Shown: in pieces, positions 11,191-22,773 of the stretch
Numbering within the stretch: position 1 is the stretch's first letter
Layout of the letters: each line of letters starts with the position of its first letter
Assembly (NCBI RefSeq): GCF_018294505.1
Contig: NC_057802.1
Location: 553,330,202 to 553,394,201 of the forward strand
Direction of reading: 5' to 3'
Source: Triticum aestivum
Taxonomy: Eukaryota; Streptophyta; Magnoliopsida; Poales; Poaceae
DNA: 64,000 nt
Made by a program: the position numbers and the translations under genes
The notes under the pieces: generated by a model
Database searches by the model: none
What the model saw: the letters and a program-made list of their open reading frames with translations, nothing else
What the model was told of the DNA's origin: nothing

Positions 11191-11771
11191 GTCGAAGCGG
11201 CACTGCGGCTGACGCAAAGACTGGACCGGAACTCCTCAAATGACGCCGTAGGCAAGCCATTGGTCATGATATCTGCAAATTGTTGGGAAGTAGGGACGTG
11301 TAAAACACGAATATGGCCAAGGGCCACCTGTTCCCGAACAAAATGAATATTCAAACTCAATATGCTTGGTCCGTCGATGATGCACCGGGTTAGCGGAGAG
11401 GTAGACCGCCGAGACGTTGTCGTAGTAGACCACTGTGGCACGGTCAACAGGGCAAGAAAGCTCCTGAAGCAGCTGGCGAAGCCACGAACACTAGGCGACG
11501 GCGTTGGCCACCGCGCGATACTCAGCCTCAGCACTGGAACGAGAGACCGTAGGATGCCGCTTGGACGACCACGAGATAAGTGAGGGTCCAAGGTAGACAC
11601 AATAGCCCGAGGTGGAGCGACGAGTGTCAGGGTAGCCCGCCCAGTCTGCATCGAAGCAGGCGGTGAGGGCGGTGTCGGCGGGGGCATGAAGCGTGATGCC
11701 AAGATCCATATTGCCACAGACATAGCGGAGAATCCGCTTGACCGCAGCCCAGTGAACGTCTCGAGGAGCAT
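11191..11771 (-). pseudogene. Copia pol, RNase H part (left fragment)
   Basis: On the minus strand the fragment carries recognisable copia RNase H motifs: DADWAGYPDTRRSTSGYCV, SWSSKRHPTVSRSSAEAEYR, then YYDNVSAVYLSANPVHHRR. The motifs fall in different frames, so at least one frameshift lies between AVANAVA and the downstream part. The fragment is cut on its N-terminal side by the CACTA element at 11772, and the reading frame resumes in 25079-27815. Confidence 0.88.
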
Positions 11772-12726
11772 CACTAGTAGAAAACAGGGCTTTGGTTCGG
11801 GCCTGGCCAGCCCATTAGTCCCGGTTCTTCACGATCCGGGACCCATGGCACTATTAGGAAAAGGCCTGCTAGTGGCGCACCTGTTTTGCCTACTAATGGC
11901 GCACTACAGGTGCGCCACTAGCACCACGCCATTAGATTTTATTACTAATGGCGCACCACATGTGCGCCATTAGTATACCAGATACTAATGGCGCATCATA
12001 TGGTGCGCCATTAGTATACCATTCGGTACTCCACTGGTATTCCCTCCAGGTGCGCCACTAATAACCTTATAGGTGCGCCACTAATAACCTTATAGGTGCG
12101 CCACTAGTAATAAAGGAAGGTGCGCCACTAATAAGGGCTTAAATGCGCCACTAGTAATGTATTTGGAAAACAAAAAGAAATCTAAATTTACAGAAAACAA
12201 CCTATAAGGAAAAATAATTTAAAAACAAAAAATGGAATAGAATCATAATTTTTATGATAGTAAGAATATTACAATGTCTTTAAAAGTTTCCAATAAAAGG
12301 AAAATTGCAAGGAAATAAAAGAAAATCCTAAAACTAATCTTCTAGTAATCTTTTCTTCTTTTTCTTCACTTTATCCCTGCAAAATGTAACAAAATAAACA
12401 GAAAGACAAACAAACTATTTATCTGACAGAGCTAAATAATCAGGGCATTTACCTTTTGATAATATTATTATACTATACTACTAGTATACTACTCCACTTG
12501 GATTTTTTAGATGAGCAGATCTGAGATAGACATCTGTTCAAGTGGCTATAGGTAGGCTTGAAGAATTCTCATCGGTTCAAGTGGCTACAGGTAGTTGCAC
12601 AGCTGGAATATAGACTACTAGTACTATTTGAAAAGAAAACAAGAGCAAATCTGAACGTACTAGTCAGATCCGATCACATTGAGCTAGAAATAAAATTCAT
12701 CAGGAAACAGATGGCCGGCGACTTAC

Positions 12727-12850
12727 TTCCAGACGTTGAGGATCTCGTTGTGCCCGGCGGAGACGCTGCGGAGCGCGTCGCGGACGGACTACTCACAGCG
12801 ATAGCTGCAGCAGATGAACTCGTTGTCCTGCAGGTAGTCCAGCAGCCAGG
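12727..12850 (-). pseudogene. Captured exon fragment of a heptahelical (PAQR/HHP) membrane protein gene
   Basis: Read on the minus strand, this stretch encodes DYLQDNEFI, then YRCE, VRDALRSV and GHNEILNVW, which matches in order and spacing the cytoplasmic signature just before the first membrane helix of plant heptahelical proteins (adiponectin-receptor/PAQR family). It is immediately followed by GTAAGT (plus-strand ACTTAC at 12721-12726), a canonical splice donor. One in-frame TAG sits after YRCE where the family has Trp, so the fragment is not functional. It lies inside the nested CACTA, a class known to pick up host gene pieces. The family call is from memory of the motif. Confidence 0.6.
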
Positions 12851-15000
12851 AATTAAAGATAGGAGGGCTAGAACTGAAAGAACTAACATCTTAGAAAGCA
12901 ACAGGAGATAATTCATATATGCAAAATACATATGAAGTGGTATTCACCAAATTTGTTGAAACATGAACGAATTGTTTTAGCAATACCAATGATACATGTC
13001 AAATTAATTGTTCCTGTCATGACAATGTAAAAGCAGTACTTGCATGCCAATGAAGACTTGCTAGTGTCAGATTCTATGAGGTTCAGGACATGTGTAATTG
13101 TGCCAAGTTCACTTGTAATGCCATTATTCATGATCTGAACTTTATCCTCCACAAAATAAAATAACAGTTGATCCATGTGAATGATACTTAATTTTGAAGC
13201 TACTGTTAATTTATAAACTGAATATAAAGTGAGTTTATAAATTAAGAAACAGAAAATTCAGTTAGGCTACTGTTAACTGAATTTTGGAGTGTATACTTAA
13301 CAAAGGCTTCATTTGAATGTACAGTCAAATTAAAAAAATGTGTTCATGGGGCAGCAGCACTAAGATTCGACCGTTTTCTGTCGGCCAACATATATATGGA
13401 TAAATCAGAGATTAGACATGCATATAAAAGAAGGAAAATCAAGAAATATTAATCAATTGGGGTAGTCATGGTGTACTCAGTTTTATTACGGTGGCCAACT
13501 TTCACTATGTGTATATGTTTGAACAAAAAAACTGTGGAAATAATGATAACGAATGGAACCGAATAGGTTATCAATAATTAGAGATGTAGTGGGCAATCAG
13601 GAACAATACTTAACAGCATGATCCTGGAGTACTTTACATTTATTCTATGCCCTTACAGTGAAGTTACTGCATCATATTTCAACTACAACAGTTCAGTATT
13701 GCAAATATGAACAAGACTGAGAAAAAACAAGAGCTATGAAAATTTCTAACAACAGAATCACTTCAGAAAGTTTAATATCACCAACTATCAAAATCTATGC
13801 TTAAACTACAGGGTGCCGGTTGAAACACACTGCAAGTGTTTGGAAATGGTATCATACTGGACACTGATCAACCTTGAGTTCGGCATTCCTTTTCAAAACA
13901 GTAGCATATACCAAAACAGTAGCTTATACCATGTCATTAGCAGGCGGCTGCCCTTGGTTCCTCATCTTCCAGAGCAAGTGAACTCTCTCATTTTTAACTC
14001 TTGTCATGCAATTTGCCCTAAGCTGTGGATCAAGACAACAGGGGACAAGGAGAAATTATGAGTAATACGAGATCAAGGCACATAAAAGTTATAAGATTGC
14101 ATGCAACAATGACAGGCAATGCGAGATGGCACCCTAGAGGCAGTTCAGTCCAAAACCTACTCTAAAGATTCATGGTTCCTAACAAAATAGCAGAAAAATG
14201 CTTGACTTCACGACACAGCTGACACCCTATTGGCAGTTCTAGGCAATCAACCGAACACCTTGAGCGCATGGCGGCAGCACCCGTTGTCCAGCAATCCAAC
14301 AGTAGCATCACGCTTCAGACTCCGGCCTGCTGCGCGCGGCATGACAGCATAGAACTAGCTGCGCCGCCGGGGAGATGGGCTGGGAATGGAACAAAGTCAA
14401 CGAACCTCCTCTCTCCAGTTCGGGCGGCGTGATTTGTTGCGAACCCTCCGGGGGCGAGCCGAATCCATTGTGGCGGCTGGCCGCGCCGATCACCGGGAGA
14501 TGAGGCTCCCGCCGGGTCCGGCCCCTTCGCCTCTGCTCTCTCTTGGTCTCGTTGGCGTGGAGAGCGAAGGCCTGGGGACGCGCGCTTCTCACCGCGGCGC
14601 CTGCTCCGGGAACGCCTGGGGGAGATTTGCCTCGCGCGACAGAGGAACAAAAAATCGCGAGAGGACGATGGATGGTGGGATTGATGGTCCGGTGCGAGGC
14701 AGCAAGGGGAGCTCCTCCTCCTGCAGCTCGGCGGCCTCCACACCCCGGAGCAACGCCCTCGCCGGAGGATGTGGTCACCAGCTCTCCTCTGGATCCGGTG
14801 AGGAGGGTTGGGGAAGGAGCTCACCACGGCTCCATGCCCTGGATCTGGTGTGAGGGAGGGGGAAGGGGGCTCGCCGTGGTCGGGAGGGAGAGGAAGAGGC
14901 GCGCGGCCGGGGCTTCCCGATCTAGATCGAAATCGAGGGAGGTGGGTGGGTGTGTCAGGAGGAAGGGGAGGGGAGAGAACGTGACTAGAGGGAGGGGATA
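12851..15000. other. Interior of the nested CACTA, no clear gene
   Basis: 12851-14300 is AT-rich with no convincing reading frame. 14300-15000 is GC-rich and open in several frames on both strands, including a proline/arginine-rich frame on the minus strand. The overlapping open frames look like a consequence of composition. This part could be a captured promoter or first-exon segment of a host gene, but I recognise no product. Confidence 0.5.
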
Positions 15001-15301
15001 AGGGGTGATAGCAATGGCGCATTGGTAGGGGGTGCGCCATACGTATAGATAGCAATGGCGCATCTCTTACTGGTGCGCCATTACTAGTTAAAACTAGTAA
15101 TGGCGCACTATCCCCTCGTGCGCCATTAGTACTTTTGAAAAAAAAAATACTAGTGACGCACCGTGGATGTGGTGCGCCATTAGTATTTGGACACTAATGG
15201 CGCACCAACACATGGTGCGCCATTAGTATATAGTAGTAGCGCACCACATGTGTGGTGCGCCATTAGTGTCCATATTATTCATAGCCCTTTTCCTAGTAGT
15301 G

Positions 15302-15540
15302 TGGTGGGCATTAGTCCCGGTTCATGAGCCCAGGGGGCCGGCCGGGGCCTCGTGGGCATTGGTCCCGGTTCGTCTGGATCCATTTGTCCCGGTTCTAGGC
15401 ATGAACCGGGACCAATGGGCCGCGCTCCTGGCCCACAGCCATCGGTACCAGTTCGTGCCTAGAACCGGGACAGAAGGGGGGGCTTTAGTCCTGGTTCCTG
15501 CCACGAACCGGGACAAATAAGTTGCCTATATATACCCATC
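15302..15540 (+). promoter_or_regulatory. Subterminal repeats and probable transposase promoter of the outer CACTA
   Basis: Several short inverted repeats built on GTCCCGGTTC and GAACCGGGAC lie at about 15313-15513. In CACTA elements such subterminal repeats bind the accessory transposition protein. They are followed by CCTATATATACCC at 15525-15537, a good TATA element about 400 bases before the first transposase codon. A TGCATGTAG acceptor-like sequence just before 15935 suggests a 5' intron. Confidence 0.65.
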
Positions 15541-15934
15541 GCCGCGGCAGAGCACTCCACAGTGCTCTGTTTTTTCTGGCCGGCGAGGGGAGGGCATTTG
15601 GGTGCTCTAGCTCACCTCCTATGCACATGAGGTGTTCGATGAAATGCCCGAGCCACACTAGTAAAGCTTTCTCCTCTCGAAGCTCGACCTCGGAGCTCCA
15701 TTTTTCCCGAGATTTGTCTAGATTTAGCGGTCCGTCACACCCCGTCCCCATTTTCACCGCCGTCGATCGCCCGCGCCGATCTCGTCGCCGGCACCATCGT
15801 GGTGAGCCTCTTGTTCTTATCTTCTTTTTGATTTTCTTACTTTAGATAGATACTTGTCTGATTTTCTTACTTTAGATAGATACTTGTCTGATTTTCTTAC
15901 TTTTGACACACATAATTATATATAATGCATGTAG

Positions 15935-18900
15935 ATGAACCGGCAATGGATGTACGGTGACAGACACACCTCCGAGTACATTAAGGGCGTGCATAATTTT
16001 CTCGAAGTGGCTGAGGCAAACAAGCAAAATGGTTTTATGTGTTGTCCATGCCCTAAATGTGGGAATACGAAGTCTTACTCTGACCGAAAAATCCTTCACA
16101 CCCACCTGCTTTACAAGGGTTTCATGCCACACTATAATGTTTGGACGAGGCACGGAGAAATAGGGGCTATGATGGAAGACGGCAAAGAAGAAGAGGACGA
16201 TGACAACTATGTGCCCCCTGAATACGGTGATGCTGCAACGGGGGGAGCTGGTGAAGATCAAGAGGAACCAGACGATGTGCCCGATGATGCTGCAACGGGG
16301 AAGCTGCTGAAGATCAAGAGGAACCAGACGATGTGCCCGATGATGATGATCTCCGCTGGGTCATTGTCGATGCAAGGACGCAATGCGAAAGTCAAAAGGA
16401 GAAGCTGAAGTTCGATCGCATGTTAGAGGATCGCAAAAAAGGTTGTACCCCAATTGCGAAGATGGCAACACAAAGCTCGGTACCGTACTGGAATTGTTGT
16501 AGTGGAAGGCAGAGAATGTTGTGCCTGACAAAGGATTTGAGAAGTTACTGAAAATATTGAAGAAGAAGCTTCCAAAGGATAACGAATTGCCCGACAGTAC
16601 GTACGCAGCAAAGAAGGTCGTATGCCCTCTAGGATTGGAGGTGCAGAAGATACATGCATGCCCTAATGACTGCATCCTCTACCGCGGTGCGTACGAGGAT
16701 TTGAACGCATGCCCGGTATGCGGTGCATTGCGGTATAAGATCAGACGAGATGACCCTGGTGATGTTGACGGCGAGCCCCGCACGAAGTGGGTTCCTGCGA
16801 AGGTGATGTGGTATGCTCCTATAATACCACGGTTGAAACGACAGTTCAGAAACAAAGAGCATGCCAAGTTGATGCGATGGCACAGTGAGGACCGTAAGAA
16901 AGACGGGAAGTTGAGAGCACCCGCTGACGGGTCGGAGTGGAGAAAAATCGAGAGAGAGTACTGGGCTGAGTTTGCATGTGACCCAAGGAACGTATGGTTT
17001 GGTTTAAGCGCGGATGGCATTAATCCTTTCGGGGAGCAGAGCAGCAATCACAGCACCTGGCCCGTGACTCTATGTATGTATAACCTTCCTCCTTGGATGT
17101 GCATGAAGCGGAAGTTCATTATGATGCCAGTTCTCATCCAAGGCCCTAAGCAACCCGGCAACGACATTGATGTGTACCTAAGGCCATTAGTTGAAGAACT
17201 TTTACAGCTGTGGAACGGAAACGGTGTACGTGCGTGGGATGAGCACAGACAGGAGGAATTTAACCTGCACGCGTTGCTGTTTGTAACCATCAACGACTGG
17301 CCCGCTCTCAGTGACCTTTCAGGACAGACAAACAAGGGATACCATGCATGCACATACTGTTTAGCTGACACCGAAAGTATATACCTGGACAAATGTAGGA
17401 AGAATGTGTACCTGGGCCATCGTCGATTTCTTCCGACCAACCATCAACGTCGAAAGAAAGGCAAGCATTTCAAAGGCGAGGCAGATCACCAGAAGAAACC
17501 CGCCATGCGTACCGGTGATCACGTGCTTGCTATGGCCAATGATTTACACGTAGTCTTTGGAAAGGGTCCCGGCGGACTAGCTGTTCCGAATGACGCTGAG
17601 GGACGCGCACCCATGTGGAAGAAGAAATCTATATTTTGGGACCTACCCTACTGGAAATACCTAGAGGTCCGCTCTTCGATCGACGTGATGCACGTGACGA
17701 AGAACCTTTGCGTGAACTTGCTAGGCTTCTTGGGCGTGTATGGGAAGACAAAAGATACAGCTGAGGCACGGGAGGACCTGCAACGTTTGCACGAAGAAGA
17801 CGGCATGCCTCCAAAGTAGTATGAAGGTCCTGCCAGCTACGCTCTTACCAAAGAACAGAAGGAAATCTTCTTTGAATGCCTGCTTAGTATGAAGGTCCCG
17901 ACTGGCTTCTCGTCGAATATAAAGGGAATAATAAATATGCCAGAGAAAAAGTTCCAGAATCTAAAGTCTCATGACTGCCACGTGATTATGACGCAACTGC
18001 TTCCGGTTGCATTGAGGGGGCTTCTACCGGAAAACGTCCGATTAGCCATTGTGAAGCTATGTGCATTCCTCAATGCAATCTCTCAGAAGGTGATCGATCC
18101 AGAAATCATACCAAGGCTAAGGAGTGATGTGGCGCAATGTCTTGTCAGTTTCGAGCTGGTGTTCCCACCATCCTTCTTCAATATCATGACGCACGTCCTA
18201 GTTCATCTAGTTGACGAGATTGTCATTCTGGGCCCCGTATTTCTACACAATATGTACCCCTTTGAGAGGTTCATGGAAGTCCTAAAGAAATATGTCCGTA
18301 ACCGCGCTAGGCCAGAAGGAAGCATCTCCATGGGCCATCAAACAAAGGATGTCATTGGGTTTTGTGTTGACTTCATTCCTGGCCTTAAGAAGATAGGTCT
18401 CCCTAAATCGCGGTATGAGGGGAGACTGACTGGAAAACGCACGCTTGGAGGGGACTCAATAATATGCAGGGACGGATATTCTTGGTCTCAAGCACACTAC
18501 ACAGTTCTATAGAACTCTACCTTGGTGACCCCGTATGTCGATGAACACAAGAACAGTGTGCGCTCCAAACACCCGGAGCAGTGCGACAACTGGATTACAT
18601 GTGAACACATCAGGACTTTCAGCAGTTGGTTGGAAACACGTCTCAGAGGTGACAACACTGTTTGTGATGAGCTGTACTCGTTGTCCAGGGGACCATCTTC
18701 GACTGTATTGACTTACAAAGGATACGAGATAAATGGGAATACATTTTACACAATCGCCCAAGATCAAAAGAGCACCAACCAAAACAGCGGTGTCCGCTTT
18801 GATGCAGCAACCGAGAGGGGAAAGGACACATACTATGGTTACATAGTGGACATATGGGAACTTGACTACGGACATGATTTTAAGGTCCCTTTGTTTAAGT

Positions 18901-19298
18901 GCAAATGGGTCAATCTGTCAGGAGGCGGGGTACAGGTAGACCCACAGTATGGAATGACAACAGTGGATCTGAACAATCTTGGGTACACTGACGAACCGTT
19001 CGTCCTAGCCAATGATGTGGCACAGGTTATCTATGTGAAGGACATGTCTACCAAACCGAGAAAAAGAAAAGATAAGGAAGCGAATACATCATACGATGAG
19101 CCAAAGCGCCACATAGTTCTTTCAGGAAAAAGGGACATCGTGGGAGTGGAGGGCAAGACAGACATGTCCGAAGATTATGAAAAGTTTCATGAAATTCCTC
19201 CGTTTAAAGTCAAGGCTGACCCAAGCATCCTGATAAATGATGAAGATTATCCATGGTTACGGCGCAATAAGGAAAGGACACAAGCGAAGAAAAAGTGA
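15935..19298 (+). pseudogene. CACTA Tnp2 transposase (disrupted)
   Basis: Encodes the catalytic transposase family of En/Spm elements. In order: a transposase-associated N-terminal domain (about 15935-16200; MNRQWMYGDRHTSEY, CPKCGN), an acidic linker, the Tnp2 core (16540-17816; KVVCPLGLEVQKIHACPNDC, CPVCGALRYK, SSIDVMHVTKNLCVNLLG), a DUF4218 region (17900-18400; SHDCHVIMTQLLPVA, YPFERFMEVLKKYV) and a DUF4216 region (18720-19040; GYIVDIWELDYG, PFVLANDVAQVIYV). It is broken: two frame changes at about 16300 and 16450, the first next to a tandemly duplicated segment encoding EDQEEPDDVPDDAATG-like sequence, then in-frame TAG codons at 17817-17819 and 18510-18512. From about 16521 to 19298 the rest is a single frame. 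It cannot make an active protein as it stands. Confidence 0.93.
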
Positions 19299-19372
19299 AG
19301 ACTTTCTCTCCACAACTATTATGATGATACCATGCCAATTTCAACCTTTTCGTAGTTCATTTGAAATGCCTA

Positions 19373-20060
19373 TTGTAACAGACGAGTTTCTGTATGAAAT
19401 CCTGATACTTCGAAAGAGATTGTCCGTTTTGTACACGAAGTGCATCCAGTTTTTGCCATAACCCTCTCAACTTTCTTGCACATGCTATGTGGATGAAATG
19501 ATGATACCATGCCAACTTTCAACCTTTTCAGAGTTCATTTGAAATGCTTTTCAATTTCAGGGTCTTATAGCTCAAAATAATCAGTAAATGCATGAAAAAT
19601 AACAAATGAAGTCAGAAAGGGTTGAAAATTGATGATGTGGCTTTGAATGGTGCATTTTGCACACAAAAATTCAGGAGTTCAAATAAGTTTTAAAAAAATG
19701 AAATCCCTTGTAACAGACGAGTTTCCGTATGAAATCCTGATACTTCGAAAGAGATTGTCCGTTTTGTACACGAAGTGCATCCAGTTTTTGCCGTAACCCT
19801 CTCAACTTTCTTGCACATGCTATGTGGATGAAATGATGATACCATGCCAACTTTCAACCTTTTCAGAGTTCATTTGAAATGCTTTTCAATTTCAGGGTCT
19901 TATAGCTCAAAATAATCAATAAATGCATGAAAAATAACAAATGAAGTCAGAAAGGGTTGAAAATTGATGATGTGGCTTTGAATGGTGCATTTTGAACACA
20001 CAAAAAGTCAGGAGTTCAAATAAGTTTTAAAAAATAAAATCCCTTTATAACAGACGAGTT
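19373..20060 (+). repeat. 335-bp tandem repeat downstream of the transposase
   Basis: Two nearly identical units start at 19373 and 19708, each beginning TTGTAACAGACGAGTTTC, with the start of a third at 20045. Part of the unit (ATGATGATACCATGCCAA) already occurs at 19319, so duplication began inside the 3' end of the transposase gene. Non-coding. Confidence 0.92.
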
Positions 20061-20485
20061 TCCATAAATCATTAAAAGGAAAAAGAATTTTCGTAAAGAA
20101 CTTTTTTGTTACAAACTTTAATAGCAAAAGAATTATCATAAAGTAAAATAAATAAGTAATTAGAAACAAAATAAAATAAAATAAATAAGTTTTTTGTTGT
20201 AAGTAGAAACAAAACAAAATAAATAAAGCAAAAAAGAAAAAAAAGGGAAGAAATAAAAAATATGCCACCTACTGGGCCACCACGGCCTGAATACGACTAG
20301 AAACCCATCCATGGGCCAGGATTCAGGCCCGCAGAAGGCCCAGTAGGCCCATCAGGCATAGCAGTGATAATTAGGCCCGTAAGTCTGCAATGGAGAGGAG
20401 CTCGGGATGCAGCAGTGGGGCTTATAAACCACTGCGCGCCCCTCTCAACTAGCGAGGTGGGACTAAACATTTGGGCATGGGCAGC
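20061..20485. other. Spacer between the two CACTA genes
   Basis: AT-rich low-complexity sequence (20061-20260) followed by a GGCCCA-rich stretch (20270-20400). No gene is seen. Confidence 0.5.
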
Positions 20486-20733
20486 ACGAGGCCTTTGGTC
20501 CCGGTTGGTGCCACCAACCGGGACAAAAGGGGGGCATTGGTACCGGTTCGTAACACCAACCGGGACCAATGCCCTCCTTTAGTACCGGTTGGTGCCACCA
20601 ACCGAGACCAAAGGCCTCTGCTTCCCGCCCTTTGGGCTGCTGAAAAGAGACCTTTGGTCCCGGCCGGTGGCACCAACCGGGACTAAAGGGGGCATTGGTC
20701 CCGGTTTGTGCCACGAACCGGGACCAATGCCTC
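20486..20733. repeat. Internal foldback array with subterminal-type repeats
   Basis: Five consecutive short foldbacks, each built as GGTCCCGGTTGGTGCC followed by its inverse, match the subterminal repeats at both ends of the outer CACTA although they lie in the middle of it. They directly precede TCTATATAA at 20735-20743 and a transcribed-looking region, so they may act as the control region of the second gene. Confidence 0.8.
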
Positions 20734-20734
20734 G

Positions 20735-20743
20735 TCTATATAA
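20735..20743 (+). promoter_or_regulatory. Probable TATA box of the second CACTA gene
   Basis: TCTATATAA follows the foldback array directly. The arrangement repeats that at 15302-15540 in front of the transposase (GGGACNAAT, then a TATA element, then a GC-rich leader). Confidence 0.55.
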
Positions 20744-20759
20744 CCAGGACTTGTAAATT

Positions 20760-21954
20760 TTCCGTTAAGTTCCTCATTCTCCCGCCGCGACGCCGCCAGG
20801 CTGCCCCCTCTGCCAGGCCGTCGCCGTCGTCGCCCCTGCCTCCGACGCGCCGCCCCGACGCCGTCCCACGCCGCCCTGACGCCGTCGCCGCCCCGCGCGA
20901 CCCCTGCCCCGAAGCCGCCGGCCCTGCCTCCTCGTCACCGTCGCCGCGCACCCTGTGAGCGCCGCCCCGACCCCCTCCTCCTCCTTCCTATAATGGCCGC
21001 CGCCGCTGCCGCCGTGCCGCCGTGCCCCCTATTATGTGTAGTTTAGATGTTGTAATTTAGTTGTATTAATTTGGATGTGTAGTTTAGATCTATAGTTAAT
21101 TTAGTTGTATTAATTTAGATGTGTAGTTTAGATTTTTTTGGTGATATTATTGTTGAATATGCAAATGTTTGTATGTTCGTATGCAAAGAATATGTCAATT
21201 TTTTCATAGAATTTTTATGATTTTTTTCTGTTGTAATTTTGTTCATAGAATTTTTATGATTTTTTTTGTTCATAGAATTTTCTTTGTCAATTTATGTATA
21301 CGTTCATATTGTGTATGTATAGGAAAATTGTGTATGATCAAAGTCATTTATGTATATGTTCATATTTAGAAGAAAAAGAAGGAGAGAAAAAAGGAAAATA
21401 AGAAGAGGAAGAAGGAGAAGAAGAAGAAGAATAAGAAGAAGAGGAGAGGAAGAAGAGGAGAAATAAATAAGAAGATGAAAAAGAAGAAAAAAAAGGAGAA
21501 GAAGAAGGAATAGAGGAGAAGAAGAAGAAATAGAATAATATATAGCATCGCTATTCTCCTCTATTCCTTCTTCTTCTCCTCTTTTTTTTCCTTTTTTTCT
21601 TCGATCTCCTCCTCTATTCCTTTCTTCTTCTCCTCTTTTTTTTCTTCTTCTTCCTCTTCTTATTTTTTATCGGGTATGTCGTTGTCGATATACCCCCCCC
21701 CTCCCCGATAACTTTTAGTAACTACTACTTAGAAAGTGTTTAATAGAATTAGTTAGAAAAATAATAGAACTAGTTAAACTAGTTTATTTTTAGTAAGTAC
21801 TACTTTATTCTATTTATAGTAAGTGCTTAGTAGTTGAACTAGTTGATTTAATAAAACTAGTTTATTTTACTATAGAATTAGTTTATTTTTAGCAAGAAAA
21901 TTAATAGAACTAGTTTTTTTAGTTAAAGCAATTATTCCCGCATCGACGTCGACG
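20760..21954 (+). other. Leader and first intron region of the second CACTA gene
   Basis: A GC-rich CCGCCGC leader (20770-20960) is followed by AT-rich sequence with repeated TTAGTTGTATTAATTTAGATG (21050-21130), a purine-rich GAAGAAG tract (21366-21540) and its pyrimidine-rich counterpart (21550-21680), which could pair as a long hairpin. Long open frames across the purine and pyrimidine tracts are low-complexity artefacts. Confidence 0.45.
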
Positions 21955-22377
21955 ATGCCTATCCCGCATCCTCGTAGTCGACTCGGCGGAGGAGGCCGGC
22001 TTGATCAGAGGGGCCATGTCCGGGACTGGGCTCCGCCGGGCTGGTATTGGGAGGTGCTACCTTCCGGGGGGCGTAGGTTGCTGAGGAGCCAGCCCATCGT
22101 TGACCCGATCCTTGTTTGGTGGCGGTCGCGTGGGCCAGTGACGGTGCCGAGGCTTCCGGACACTGCGGAGGTCGTACGTCACCGTGTCAGCGAGGAGGAC
22201 GAGCACGTCCGTCGCTACAAGGTTGCCTTGGAGGGCAGGTTTGACAATACCTGGCAGCTTCTTCAGGGATCTCACTGGAGCTATGAACCTGTGATGGTTC
22301 CTTCTCTTTGGGTGTCCACCGCCCGCGCCGATACCCGTCGGGCGCTACGGTTCTTACTAGCGATGCTATATGTATGA
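21955..22377 (+). CDS. Hypothetical protein exon of the second CACTA gene
   Basis: ATG-initiated frame of 140 codons, rich in Arg and Trp (for example RDWAPPGWYWEVLPSGG, ILVWWRSRGP, GSHWSYEPVMVPSLW). I recognise no domain. It sits between the TATA element at 20735 and the B3-like exons at 23211-24345 and is probably part of the same transcription unit, either as an upstream exon or as a separate small protein. TnpA-type second genes of CACTA elements vary greatly, and this one may be DNA-binding, but nothing in the sequence proves it. Confidence 0.45.
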   Translation: MPIPHPRSRLGGGGRLDQRGHVRDWAPPGWYWEVLPSGGRRLLRSQPIVDPILVWWRSRGPVTVPRLPDTAEVVRHRVSEEDEHVRRYKVALEGRFDNTWQLLQGSHWSYEPVMVPSLWVSTARADTRRALRFLLAMLYV

Positions 22378-22773
22378 TAGTATTCGAGGTGTATTAGTGC
22401 TAATATTCGACGATGTACGGACGCAAGAGATGATGTAGTTTTGCTTATAATTGAATGCATCCTAATTTGAATGCTACGTTATTTTGTGATTTGATTTTGC
22501 TTATTGAATGCTCAAATTGGAAAACTACTCCTACTTTGAATGCTAAAATTGGAGAGCACTATGCAAGGCGTATGCATATGATTAGTTGATAGCTTATAGG
22601 GTTTTTGTTTTCGCAGAAATCTAGGAGCCCCCCTCCATCATCCCCGCCGTCGTCCCCGTCACCGACCCCCTCCGACCTCGAGATGAGACCAGCCAAATCT
22701 CCATGTCAATATGAGTCCTATAATATGAGTCCTCGGGTTGACTTTAAGTCTGTTGAGTCTCCACCATATATGA

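Larger units (their letters stand above)
11849..15301. mobile_element. Nested non-autonomous CACTA transposon
   Basis: 3453-bp element inserted in the left subterminal region of the outer CACTA. Left terminus CACTATTAGGAAAAGGCCT, right terminus the inverse of CACTACTAGGAAAAGGGCT, flanked by TGG at 11846-11848 and 15302-15304, the 3-bp duplication expected for CACTA. Its subterminal repeats are a different type: direct and inverted copies of CTAATGGCGCACC at 11870-12150 and 15010-15270. No transposase is visible. The interior holds AT-rich unassigned sequence, a captured gene fragment at 12727-12850, and a GC-rich segment at 14300-15000 of unknown origin. Confidence 0.92.

Noticed and set aside
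14308..15055. Several overlapping proline- and arginine-rich frames on both strands
   Set aside because: High GC content keeps all frames open; no domain and no conservation could be shown. They lie inside a non-autonomous CACTA.
21366..21700. Lys/Glu- or Phe/Leu-rich frames across GAAGAAG tracts
   Set aside because: Low-complexity purine and pyrimidine runs in the intron region of a CACTA gene; no evidence for translation.
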